Shown one piece after another: positions 1 through 8,873 of a stretch of 64,000 nucleotides of DNA; positions within the stretch are counted from its first letter, which is position 1; every line of letters begins with the position of its first letter. Made by a program: the position numbers and the translations under genes. The notes under the pieces are model-generated. The model did no database searches and was not told the origin of the DNA. It saw nothing but the letters and a program-made list of their open reading frames with translations. Source of the DNA: Mayamaea pseudoterrestris (taxonomy: Eukaryota; Bacillariophyta; Bacillariophyceae; Sellaphorales; Sellaphoraceae); the NCBI GenBank assembly GCA_027923505.1, contig BROI01000008.1:868001-932000 (forward strand). Direction: 5' to 3'.

Positions 1-1707
1 CAACGAGAATATACTCTGCAAAGCTGCCGGCACCAAAGTGGCCAAATCGTATCCTCTCCAGTCACGCACGACGCCATCAGTTTTGATGTCTTCAGCAATG
101 AATCCCGACAACCCTTTTAAAGCCCAATCAGAACACTTCAAGAAAGCCGGACCAAGGGCCCAGTACTTTTCATCGATACCATTGTGTCCCTGGCGATTGG
201 CCTCGGGATTAGAAATAAAGGTAAGCGAATTCCCCATAGCTCCCAGTAAAACGCAAAGACCCTTAACAAGCGCATAGCTCACAAGAGTGTTTTTGCAGCC
301 ACACCGAGGCGCAAGCCACCTATTAGCTGCCAATGAGCGCGATCCTCCAATTGCTTCAAGTATTGCCATGCGAAATGCATCCTCCTCTAACGGTGTCTCA
401 GTATACGCGCGAGGCATCGAAAGAAATGAGGGCGCAAGTGACTTTGACAACTCCATGCATCGCTTGTGTTCGCGTCGCTCATCGGTCCGCAATGTCTCCT
501 GAATCTCCTTGGTAATATCCATGTCATACACTAAAGCCAGGATGATTGCGTGCATCCGCGTAGAAAACCTTGGCTCAGGGCAAATCTCGTCGATGGCCTG
601 GGCAATGTCAAACGTCGCAAAGAGGCACAATTTTACGTAGCACTCCAAAGCAAAATATACAAGAAATGCGGTACCACAACTGTACAACAATAGCACAATA
701 GATGCTATCGCGATACGCGGCTCCCTATGCGATGTCAGGATAGACCATGCGCCAATTGTTATAAACGGCGGAAGTATCGCTTGGGTCGCAAGTCCCCAAA
801 TGTTGGATTTTTCCAAAGACTGACAGTTCTCGTACCACAATTCGTGAGCAAATAAGAATGGAATCGTACAGGCGACTGTCAAGCCGCAGGCAAGGGCAAT
901 CATCATTGCTGAGTTGCTTTCGTTCGAGGCCGGAACATATACGCGGAGTGTTAAAGATAAATAAGCACCAGCGAGGACCGAAAACAGGAACTGCAAAACG
1001 ATGGAACGCATCGGCGGCCGCATGAACCGTCTTCCATGATAAGGCCGGTACAAAGCTGCAGATGGATCAGCGGAAGGTTCGGTCGGTGCACCGACCGATA
1101 AAGGCCATAAGTACAGTTTTCGGATGCTGGCGTCGAATCGGCTCATTAAAAGCGGCACCGTCGAAAGCCGCACTGAAGGACAGGAAAGACGGATGAGAAC
1201 ATACAAAAGTAGACGCAGTGCATACAACAAACGTGACTTACTGATTGATATCGGACTAACAAACCGCAGTACGACCACTACCTGCAGCAATGCCACACCA
1301 AATGAGAGGCGGAGAGAACTCCAAATGGCCTGCAATGCAGATGGAAAAACCCAAACGTCCATTGCAGCTGATGTACCAAAATATCGATTAACCAAGCAGC
1401 TAAAGGCAAACGAGTACATCGGAACGCGGCTAGCGCTTTCGCGTAGCCATTCATCGAGCGCTTTGTCTGATGAAGACAATTTTATCGCCAGGGAGACAGC
1501 CACAATCGAAAGAAAAGACGTCAATCCGACCGTCTGGAAACCCCTTTGATGAGTCAAGAGATTGATTACAAAAAAGGCTGTTTTCATCGCCATGGGAACA
1601 AGTTGAACGAAAAGAAATGTCTTTCCAATGATCGTCACAAGTCGCTGGTACATGTGATGCTGCGCTGCAGCTTGGAAAAGAGTCGGGCGCCAAGATGTAG
1701 AAGACAT
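1..1707 (-). CDS. NDC1: NDC1-like transmembrane nucleoporin, 3' end beyond window
   Basis: The minus strand is open without a stop from the ATG at 1707 to the window edge, giving 569 residues of a polytopic membrane protein. The N-terminal half has several hydrophobic helices separated by Arg-rich loops, and a further group lies around residues 240-380. The C-terminal part is soluble. Near the left edge, a stretch reading DWALKGLSGFIAED then DGVV and a Leu/Ala-rich helix resembles the conserved NDC1 C-terminal motif (WALEGLS, then EDxxGVVQ and a following helix). NDC1 anchors the nuclear pore complex in the pore membrane and is shared with spindle pole bodies in fungi. Identification rests on this motif and topology, so it is probable rather than certain. 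The gene diverges from MCM8, with about 240 bp between the two start codons. The stop codon lies outside the window. Confidence 0.65.
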   Translation of the reverse strand, partial: MSSTSWRPTLFQAAAQHHMYQRLVTIIGKTFLFVQLVPMAMKTAFFVINLLTHQRGFQTVGLTSFLSIVAVSLAIKLSSSDKALDEWLRESASRVPMYSFAFSCLVNRYFGTSAAMDVWVFPSALQAIWSSLRLSFGVALLQVVVVLRFVSPISISKSRLLYALRLLLYVLIRLSCPSVRLSTVPLLMSRFDASIRKLYLWPLSVGAPTEPSADPSAALYRPYHGRRFMRPPMRSIVLQFLFSVLAGAYLSLTLRVYVPASNESNSAMMIALACGLTVACTIPFLFAHELWYENCQSLEKSNIWGLATQAILPPFITIGAWSILTSHREPRIAIASIVLLLYSCGTAFLVYFALECYVKLCLFATFDIAQAIDEICPEPRFSTRMHAIILALVYDMDITKEIQETLRTDERREHKRCMELSKSLAPSFLSMPRAYTETPLEEDAFRMAILEAIGGSRSLAANRWLAPRCGCKNTLVSYALVKGLCVLLGAMGNSLTFISNPEANRQGHNGIDEKYWALGPAFLKCSDWALKGLSGFIAEDIKTDGVVRDWRGYDLATLVPAALQSIFSL

Positions 1708-1950
1708 GATTATAGATAAAGATCAGGTCGTTTCTGACTAGTCGTTAATCAAATGCGAAGGAGAGATTTAAGTGGTGCATCGTCTCCATCAGGGAAACGA
1801 GGTGCGAGAGTGAGCGATACGAGAGACGAGGGCGAATGCGAATGATACGCATTTTGCAAGTCTTCTTGTCGCAGCATGACCCACACATGTCATAACGGTA
1901 CTCAGTCGCTTGATGCGACCGCGCATTATTTATTTTTTGTCACCATCACC

Positions 1951-4536
1951 ATGGCGCACCCGCCATCGCCGACAACTGCAGCACCTACCGGGGCGAAGTT
2001 GAATCAGGAACAAATAGAATGGGCTTGTCGATTATGGAGTGCCAATAAAAGGGAGATATTGGACGTAATAACGACCCGAGACCGCCGGAAGGGAGCCATT
2101 AGCTGCATTCCGTCAACCTCGCAATCGCACATTGCTCGAGCATACAGCTTCTTTCATGCGCAGCTCTCGCGTGCTCAGCAACAAAACATTGCAGCAGATA
2201 ACGAAAACAACCCAGAGTATCAATATTTACGTGAACCAAATGACTCATGTTTGCGAGACTTCCTTCGGCTCGCCGTCACGCGAAAAACAATCCGACTTTT
2301 AGAAGGGCGACGTGTCATTAATTTGGTGCATGATGCATTTTTATCGGAGATAAATTACTTTGAAAGTAAAGGGCCGCCGACTAAGAATTTTGTGCAAATA
2401 TTTAGCATGGGCGCTGCCTTGTACCACTTGCCTTTGGACACTCTGACGGCTCTCGGTTGCGCAATGCAATTAGCAATGCTAACACTTTGGAAAAAGCAGC
2501 GAGTCGAGCAAGGGCACGATACAGAGGACTTAGTCAAGCTGACGAATATCTTGGATCACTCTCAGGTTGTCTTTCGATTCGCTCACGTCGAGCCGATTTT
2601 ATCGATGATTGATATTAAGACCTCGATTGTTTCCAAATTTGTCACGGTCAAGGGTCACATTGTCCGGGCCCGTCCTAAGCAATTACGCGTTGTGACAGCC
2701 GATTTCGTTTGTTCTCAATGTGGGGGATTCATAACGCATGAATTTGATGGAGGAAATTATTCAATCCCAACTCTGTGCGTGACAGAAGGCTGCAAGTCGC
2801 GGACCTTTACATTGATGCGATCTTCTGCTCGGTACGTGAATATACAGCATTTGAGGTTGCAGGAGGCACAGGAAGAGAGTACAATTCATGCTGGTCGGAC
2901 GCCGCGACAAATGCAGGTGGAGCTTACACATGATTTAGTAGACGTCTGCCGTCCGGGTGATATTGTTATGCTCGCTTGCACCGTCGCGGCTGTCAACACT
3001 GCAGTTTCATCCGGCAAAACGGGACGCCGTGCTCAAGAGTCCAGCACTTATAACCTGTATCTGCAGGCACATTCGGTCACGTGTACGTCTGAGACGAATC
3101 AACGACAATCGTCTAAAAGTGAACAATCAACCTACACGCAGCAGCAACTACATAGCATCATTCAGCTTTGCCACGCGGACCACAAACATTTCGGCCGCAA
3201 GGAACGGCTGGCTTTTCCTTTCGATTTATTAGTTCGGTCTCTATGCCCGTCAATTATCGGGCACAATGCGGTCAAGGCTGGCCTTTTGCTCTGTCTGCTC
3301 GGAGGAACTCCTGCCGATTCGGATACTGCGCTGCAAGAATATTCTGTTCGATCCAACATACATTGTCTGGCAGTGGGAGATCCTTCCATGGGCAAATCTC
3401 AGCTACTTCTAGCAGCGAGCCAATTAGCCGCGCGAAGTGTTTATGTGGGTGGAAACACGAGCACGACCACGGGTCTCACCGTGACATTGACAAAGGAGGA
3501 AGGCGGCGAGACCGGTATCGAGGCCGGCGCGCTTGTCTTGGCCGATCAAGGTGTTTGCTGCATAGATGAGTTTGACAAAATGGCTAAAAACCATCAAGAC
3601 GGCCTACTGGAAGCAATGGAACAGCAGCAGGTATCAATAGCAAAAGCTGGCGTGGTGGCTTCGCTCCCGGCTCGCTGCAGTATCATTGCGGCAGCGAACC
3701 CCAAGCATGGATGCTATAACATGTCTAAGACAGTTGCTGAGAATTTGAACATGGCTAAGCCAATATTGTCTCGCTTCGACCTTGTATTCATTCTCCGGGA
3801 CAGAGCCGACAAAGCCCAAGATCAGCTTGTATCAAGCAACATAATGAATCTATATCGTTCAGGGAACCAACAGCCTAGAGTCACGCAAGAACAGAACACA
3901 AAAATGCTGCACGCCCACGAGGGCAAATCTAAGACCTGCATGTCACTTTGTGATCGCCTAGCCTGGGTGTGCGACTTTCAAAGGGAACCATTGCCCGCTT
4001 CGCTGGTGCGCGACTATATTGCATATGCTCGCGAGTATTGCAAACCAAAGCTAACTGCTGAGGCCGGAGAAGTTCTCAAGGACTACTACATGTCCCTGCG
4101 ATACCCTGCGTATGGTAGTCGGCGCAAGAATGACACTGTCCCCATCACCACCCGACAATTGGAGGCACTCATCCGCCTTTGTCAGGCTCGTGCGAAAGCC
4201 TCTCTTCGTGATTATTGTCTTAAAGAAGATGCCTTGGATGTGGTTGAATTGATGAGTCTTTCCGTTGAACAAGTTCATTCGGACGAGACTGGCCTTGTCG
4301 ATCGAACGCGTGGAGGAGCCGCAGGAGTTTCCAAGCGAAAGATGAAGAAGCTTTTCATAGACGAACTGCAGCGCTTTGTGGGTGGGGAGGCTGATTGTTC
4401 AATGGACGATCTTCGCAAAATTGCAGACAGAGTGCGATGCGATTTGAACGGCTTCCAATCTTTTGTAGAAGAGCTGCGGAACAATGGTATTTTGATGAAG
4501 AAACCAAACGGTCGCTATCAAGTCGTGTCTCAATGA
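1951..4536 (+). CDS. MCM8: MCM8 replicative/repair helicase
   Basis: Single-exon 861-residue MCM-family AAA+ helicase. An N-terminal OB/zinc region carries CxxC-x18-CxxxxC (C254, C257, C276, C281). The ATPase core has Walker A GDPSMGKS at 476-483, Walker B CIDEFDKM (D539) and the arginine finger LSRFD (R608), with a winged-helix tail. The stretches SxTTTGLTVTL after Walker A, MEQQQVSIAKAGVV, and SENLxM-type sequence before the Arg finger (here AENLNMAKPILSRFD) match MCM8 rather than MCM2-7. MCM8 works with MCM9 in homologous recombination and interstrand crosslink repair. The start at 1951 has a strong context (ccATGGcg); an in-frame ATG at 1876 would add 25 residues. It is divergent from the NDC1-like gene. 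Confidence 0.9.
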   Translation: MAHPPSPTTAAPTGAKLNQEQIEWACRLWSANKREILDVITTRDRRKGAISCIPSTSQSHIARAYSFFHAQLSRAQQQNIAADNENNPEYQYLREPNDSCLRDFLRLAVTRKTIRLLEGRRVINLVHDAFLSEINYFESKGPPTKNFVQIFSMGAALYHLPLDTLTALGCAMQLAMLTLWKKQRVEQGHDTEDLVKLTNILDHSQVVFRFAHVEPILSMIDIKTSIVSKFVTVKGHIVRARPKQLRVVTADFVCSQCGGFITHEFDGGNYSIPTLCVTEGCKSRTFTLMRSSARYVNIQHLRLQEAQEESTIHAGRTPRQMQVELTHDLVDVCRPGDIVMLACTVAAVNTAVSSGKTGRRAQESSTYNLYLQAHSVTCTSETNQRQSSKSEQSTYTQQQLHSIIQLCHADHKHFGRKERLAFPFDLLVRSLCPSIIGHNAVKAGLLLCLLGGTPADSDTALQEYSVRSNIHCLAVGDPSMGKSQLLLAASQLAARSVYVGGNTSTTTGLTVTLTKEEGGETGIEAGALVLADQGVCCIDEFDKMAKNHQDGLLEAMEQQQVSIAKAGVVASLPARCSIIAAANPKHGCYNMSKTVAENLNMAKPILSRFDLVFILRDRADKAQDQLVSSNIMNLYRSGNQQPRVTQEQNTKMLHAHEGKSKTCMSLCDRLAWVCDFQREPLPASLVRDYIAYAREYCKPKLTAEAGEVLKDYYMSLRYPAYGSRRKNDTVPITTRQLEALIRLCQARAKASLRDYCLKEDALDVVELMSLSVEQVHSDETGLVDRTRGGAAGVSKRKMKKLFIDELQRFVGGEADCSMDDLRKIADRVRCDLNGFQSFVEELRNNGILMKKPNGRYQVVSQ

Positions 4537-4767
4537 TTTTATATTAATAGCTTAGACTGTTTGTAATATAATATTTGATTGGTATACCCTTACCTTATGA
4601 GGTTGTTTGGAGGCTGCGAAGTTGTGGCGGCTTGCGCCTTTAGCTTGTGTCGCACCAGTTTTCACCAATACACGATTCATGCGGCTACCGCACGTCGTAT
4701 TCCATTCATGCGATAAGCTCACGGGAACAGGCTTTCTACTAATAAAGAGCTACGGAGCCAAGCAAAT

Positions 4768-5730
4768 ATGTCACAACAACCATGTTTACCTTTACAATTA
4801 GGAAAAACTACAAAAGTATTTAGCGCCTCGACCGCCAAGTGTTTTGACAGCGTTGACATTCAAGCCCTGGACGCATCTGCATATCTTGCGATGGTTGTTC
4901 ACGAGTCCAGACACTTGCCTGATATATTCTTGTCTGATCCTGAACCCGATTTTGCATCCAAATCTAAGACAGTATCTAAGAGCCGAAACATGGCTCCTAT
5001 CGATGGTTCCGCTGCCTCATTGATGTACCTCGTTTCTGACAGAACAACGGTACGAGCACCACCCACGGCGGACCATTTACCAAAGCATACCGATAAGTGG
5101 GTCGATCAGACCACACTAAACTTTTCGGCATTAAGAGACCATTTAGAGACTTGGCATGAACAAGGGATTGGAGGAAAGGACACGGATCGACTTCCATTGC
5201 CAACCATGAATGACCGTCCTGGTTGGCACATATTTTGCGTGGGGATAGACGATGCGCGGGGCAATGAAGGTTCTTACTTTGACGATGATCATGCTACTGG
5301 TAAAACTATGTTAGGATTGGCGGATGATGCCGAGAATATAGCCGCATTGGAAGGAGACGACACACCATATTGGAAACGTCATTTACCGAGCCAAGGCTAC
5401 ACCCCAACAACCAGCCTGCTTCTACAGATGGACCAAGTGCTTGTGCGTCGAGTACTTAGCCATTTAATACACTATGTTCGAGAGGGATGGACAATAACGA
5501 ACTCGCAGCGTTCAACGTGGATATATGCTTTACTCGCTCGCTTGGAACTTCCCATTCATCGCGAAGATGCGGCTCTTTTGTTTGGATTGCTTAAATCTCT
5601 TGCCCAAACTCGCGGGATTATGGATGCTGTCAAGGACAGAGAGAAGTTGGCGAGAGTCAATGTCTTGATTACCGTCGTCGGGATATATTTTGAGCAAGGC
5701 GGAGGAGTCGGGGCACTCATGCGGCATTAG
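4768..5730 (+). CDS. GEMIN2: Gemin2/SIP1 (SMN complex subunit)
   Basis: Single-exon 320-residue protein of the Gemin2/SIP1/Brr1 family. The N-terminus has the family pattern ASAYLAMVVHESRHLPDI (Y-L-x-x-V-x-x-E-x-x-x-x-P-D). The C-terminal half has the helical core, including QRSTWIYALLARLELP and ARVNVLITVVGIYFEQ, which align with the closing region of human Gemin2. Gemin2 holds the Sm pentamer during assembly of the Sm ring on spliceosomal snRNAs in the cytoplasm. It lies 231 bp downstream of MCM8 on the same strand and converges with the FIT-like gene, leaving a 31-bp gap. The middle (about residues 70-170) is poorly conserved and acidic. Whether SMN itself exists in this organism cannot be judged here. 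Confidence 0.85.
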   Translation: MSQQPCLPLQLGKTTKVFSASTAKCFDSVDIQALDASAYLAMVVHESRHLPDIFLSDPEPDFASKSKTVSKSRNMAPIDGSAASLMYLVSDRTTVRAPPTADHLPKHTDKWVDQTTLNFSALRDHLETWHEQGIGGKDTDRLPLPTMNDRPGWHIFCVGIDDARGNEGSYFDDDHATGKTMLGLADDAENIAALEGDDTPYWKRHLPSQGYTPTTSLLLQMDQVLVRRVLSHLIHYVREGWTITNSQRSTWIYALLARLELPIHREDAALLFGLLKSLAQTRGIMDAVKDREKLARVNVLITVVGIYFEQGGGVGALMRH

Positions 5731-5761
5731 TGATGTCGACGATGAACTAGGAGTAAACAGT

Positions 5762-6933
5762 TTAACTTAAACTCTTGTATTTAGTAACGGGTGACGAGGA
5801 TGTAGCAAAAAGAAAATCTCGCATCGGCTCCATAATCTCCGCGCACTGAATGTAGCATAACGGCATGTGCACTAGCTGACTCACGAAAAAGCCAACCACT
5901 ACCTCCAAGCCAGTGTGGAAGTAAAGGGCCGTCTTGTAGACACCCAGACAAGTGATGACGTATAAGTAAATCATCCCTGAGACAAGACTGAACGGAACAA
6001 GTCGTTCGATGGTGACTATGCAAGTTGCTCTGCATTTCACCGGTGGCGCTTGGCCGACGTTCGTCGAAGATGACTTCCAATACGGATACTCCATAGAATG
6101 AAGAAATTCAAAGATGGACATTGGTAAAATTTGTGCGTAGTAAAGAACGATATGATCTGAGAAATCAAAGACTCGGCCAAAACACGGAGGTTGCTCGTTT
6201 TGTAGCCAGTCATGGTACCAGCAGGTTGACGTGTCAACCGGCCGAACCACCATGTCTTCAATTGCGTTAAGGCCGACATATAAAACCCAGCCCCTAAAGT
6301 TCAGCAATATAATATAGTAGCCTAGCCTTCGGAGGGACGCCATGAGTGATGATTGTGGTGTTGTAGATGCGTGATACATATCAGCTCCTCGACAAAAATA
6401 GCATATTTGAAGCGCCGAGACGTAGACAAGTCTGAGAAAGAGAGGAAACAAAGGCAAAATCCAAGCATCTGGCCACCTAGCAAGTCGATTCGCAAGCGGC
6501 AGAAACCGAGAGTTACCGGGGCAAAGACTGGTGACGCTATTTTCGCCAATGCAGCAAGTGATAGCTCCTTCGACTTGGTTGGATGTCGCCAGAACGTTGA
6601 GAAACGCTCTTTCGCAATTATCTCCCGCCTTTTCGGGACCAATTGGAACATATTTGCTGCACAAATAAATGTACATCGGTGAGCATACAGCCGGAAGCGC
6701 ACTTCACAGCATTCTTAATCATCGCGCAATCGCACCTACCTCGTCTTGTTGTCCATTATTCCCAAAGTCATGACACTAATGCTGATTAATAGATGAATGA
6801 TCCATATGCGACGCAGCCACAACCGATTGATCTTCATGGAAGTGGCAGTTGAAGTATCGTCATCGAAATGAATAGATTCCAAGGAAGAGTAAGTCTGAGA
6901 ATTGCTGGCCGAACATGTTCGGAGCTTAGGCAT
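5762..6933 (-). CDS. FIT-like (fat storage-inducing) ER membrane protein
   Basis: Two exons, 6740-6933 and 5762-6656, joined across an 83-nt GT-AG intron (6657-6739), give 362 residues. Exon 1 has one hydrophobic helix and exon 2 several. Two His-containing motifs resemble the catalytic histidines of FIT2 lipid phosphatases: FDFSDHIVLYY, in the place of FDISGH, and KTALYFHTGLEVVVGFF, in the place of the AVYFH helix. FIT proteins cleave acyl-CoA or lipid phosphates at the ER and are needed for lipid droplet budding. The Gly before the first His is replaced by Asp, which is unusual. The assignment comes from these two motifs and the topology; another polytopic lipid enzyme is possible. The upstream region is the repeat island at 7.1-8.6 kb. 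Confidence 0.55.
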
Positions 6934-7136
6934 TCTTGCTATCTCGTGGGATACAACGACAGCTCAAGCTTAAACCTTTTTGTACTCTGTGCTTTGGACT
7001 GCATTTCCAGATAAACTTTCTCTTACTTAAGACACTCGACAGCGGGTTTGGCTCATTTCAGATAGTGGCCGATGGCTCGCCGACTCGTTCCATGAAGCTT
7101 CAACGTCGTACCGATTTCTACTAATCACCGAATTGA

Positions 7137-7516
7137 CTGTAAAGCGTTAAGTACTCGGGGAATATTGCCATGTGACGTAATTGACATTGGCACTCGTTTC
7201 ATATTAATGCCTTGCGACGTAATTGACACTGGCACTCGTTTCATACTATTGCCTTAAGACGTAATTGACACTGGCACTCGTTTCATACTATTGCCTTTTG
7301 ACGTAGTTTTCACTGACAAACGTTTCTCACAATTGTCTTCTGACGTAGTTTTCACTGGCACTCGTTTCTCGATATAGCCTTGTGACGTAGTTTTCACTGG
7401 CACTCGTTTCGCACTATAGCCTGATGACGCACGTTTCACTAACACTTGTTTCACACTATTGCCACATGACGTAGTTTTCACTGGCACTCGTTTCATACTA
7501 TTGCCTTTTGACGTGC
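7137..7516. repeat. 42-bp minisatellite, about 9 units, with TGACGT cores
   Basis: The hexamer TGACGT or a one-base variant recurs at exactly 42-bp spacing at 7173, 7215, 7257, 7299, 7341, 7383, 7425, 7467 and 7509. Each unit continues with a GGCACTCGTTTC-like block and ATACTATTGCCT. Substitutions separate the units but no indels do. TGACGT is the core of bZIP/CRE-type sites and of the CO2-cAMP-responsive elements described in diatoms. Because 42 is divisible by three, the minus strand shows an 80-residue repetitive open frame, which is not considered a gene. The array lies about 200 bp upstream of the FIT-like gene and could influence it, which is inference. Confidence 0.85.
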
Positions 7517-7573
7517 TACAAGCTGGATTCGCGCGCGTGATACCTCACGTGGAGCTTACCAAAGTCGCACCGG
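7517..7573. repeat. Left arm of 57-bp inverted repeat
   Basis: This stretch begins TACAAGCTGGATTCGCGCG and is the reverse complement of 8537-8593 at about 50 of 57 positions by eye. It directly abuts the last minisatellite unit. The two arms enclose about 960 bp that contain two palindromic elements. No matching target-site duplication is visible outside the arms, so it may be an old foldback or non-autonomous element, or an inverted duplication. Confidence 0.8.
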
Positions 7574-7673
7574 TTGAATCGGCTTCGCTTATCATCGTAC
7601 CGGTACTCCGTGTTAATTCACACGATAATTCGACGGAGAGCTGCTCTTGAGTCAACGATGGACCAGTTTGACG

Positions 7674-7752
7674 CGTTAAGGCCACTATTATTGGACCGTA
7701 ACATGCGTTAATATGCCACGGATGAGATTGATGAATAATAGTTGCCTTAACG
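7674..7752. repeat. 79-bp palindromic element, copy 1
   Basis: A 19-nt arm, CGTTAAGGCCACTATTATT (7674-7692), pairs with 7734-7752 at 18 of 19 positions, enclosing 41 nt. A second copy of identical length is at 8008-8086. The arms are more conserved between copies than the loop, as expected for a MITE-like hairpin or a structured RNA or regulatory element. Confidence 0.75.
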
Positions 7753-8007
7753 ACATAGGGATCATGAGTAATTACCCTCGCAGTGGTGCGTTGCCTCGAG
7801 CCTGATCGGCAAAATTTGGTTCAATCAAACCAAAGACCTCTTTCAGCACCGGCGCAAAGTCGTCCATACACAAACGTGATCATAGAGATGTCACATTTAG
7901 CAATTCGTCAACCAAAGGATCGGCTAGTGCGTCAATATAAAAGTTTTGGGCAAGTGCTCGTTCCATGCCGCCGCCACAAAACTGGACAGACGAAGACAAG
8001 TATCACG

Positions 8008-8086
8008 CGTTAAGGCCACTATTATTGGATGAAAACGAGCATACACATGCCATGGATGCAATTGACGAATTATGGTGGCCTTAACG
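8008..8086. repeat. 79-bp palindromic element, copy 2
   Basis: Its left arm (8008-8026) is identical to that of copy 1. Its right arm (8068-8086) pairs at 17 of 19 positions, one of the two exceptions being compatible with a G-T wobble. The 41-nt interior matches copy 1 at about 27 positions. Both copies are preceded by ACG. The direct-repeat spacing between copies is 334 bp. Confidence 0.75.
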
Positions 8087-8536
8087 GTGTTAGATGGTGA
8101 GTTTATTTGCCTCAGAAGAGCTCATCAAAATGTCGCTTTGGTTGCTGCCTCCATTTACGACCTTTAAAGGGTACAATTTCTGCAAGCTGCTTCCACTATG
8201 TGTTAATTATATGATGAGCAATGAGTCGATAGCTGGATGCCGTGCTTAAATCATTTTCTGAGGCATTGTATTCCATTTGACTCCGGCAAGGGAGCGCGCA
8301 AATGAATACTTCACATTGCAGCGGGTCTCTCATACTCAAACAAGCTCCGATTGACTTAATTTTAGCGTCATATACACTGGATGATTGTATTTTATAAGCT
8401 TGTGTAATCTATATTGCTGCGTTACCTATATAAAACATGACCGGCGGGATCATGACCAGCTTGTCATGGTGATGGTCAGTTTTCGACTGTCTGCCCTTGG
8501 TGCATCATGATCGAGTTATGTGGTGGAGAATCAGTG

Positions 8537-8593
8537 CCGGAACGACGTTGGTAAGGCCTACGTGAGGTATCGCGCGCGCGAATCCAGCTTGTA
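8537..8593. repeat. Right arm of 57-bp inverted repeat
   Basis: Reverse complement of 7517-7573, containing an alternating CG tract (CGCGCGCGCG at 8571-8580) where the left arm is one base different. It lies about 280 bp upstream of the CLEC16A-like start codon. The rest of the 6934-8873 intergenic region (about 1.9 kb) has no convincing gene; it holds only short frames and a small CATGAC hairpin near 8453. Confidence 0.8.
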
Positions 8594-8873
8594 TATCAGG
8601 AATGGTGTGCTGAGATAAACGTGCTGCATGTCGCGACCACCATGGAGAGTTCCATTTACTGTTAGTCAATCATCATCATGGGCTTGGTTGGAGCGAGTTG
8701 CAATAAACGGCACGTTGCATCAGGGTCTCGAGTATTGTGAGTTATTTTCACTGTCGCTGTGCCAAGCAAGCACCAATTCGTCGCCTGCGAGATCCCATCG
8801 CAAGCAACAAAGCTGCACTGTCGGAAAAGAAAGATATCAGATACTTTAGTACGCGTGTTTATGTTTGAGGAGA

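Noticed and set aside
1124-1549. Plus-strand 141-codon frame
   Set aside because: It is antisense to the long NDC1-like frame, which has the better composition, membrane helices and motif match.
7254-7496. 80-codon minus-strand frame of 14-residue repeats (KRVPVKTTS)
   Set aside because: It is the translation of the 42-bp minisatellite, whose length is divisible by three; there is no gene context.
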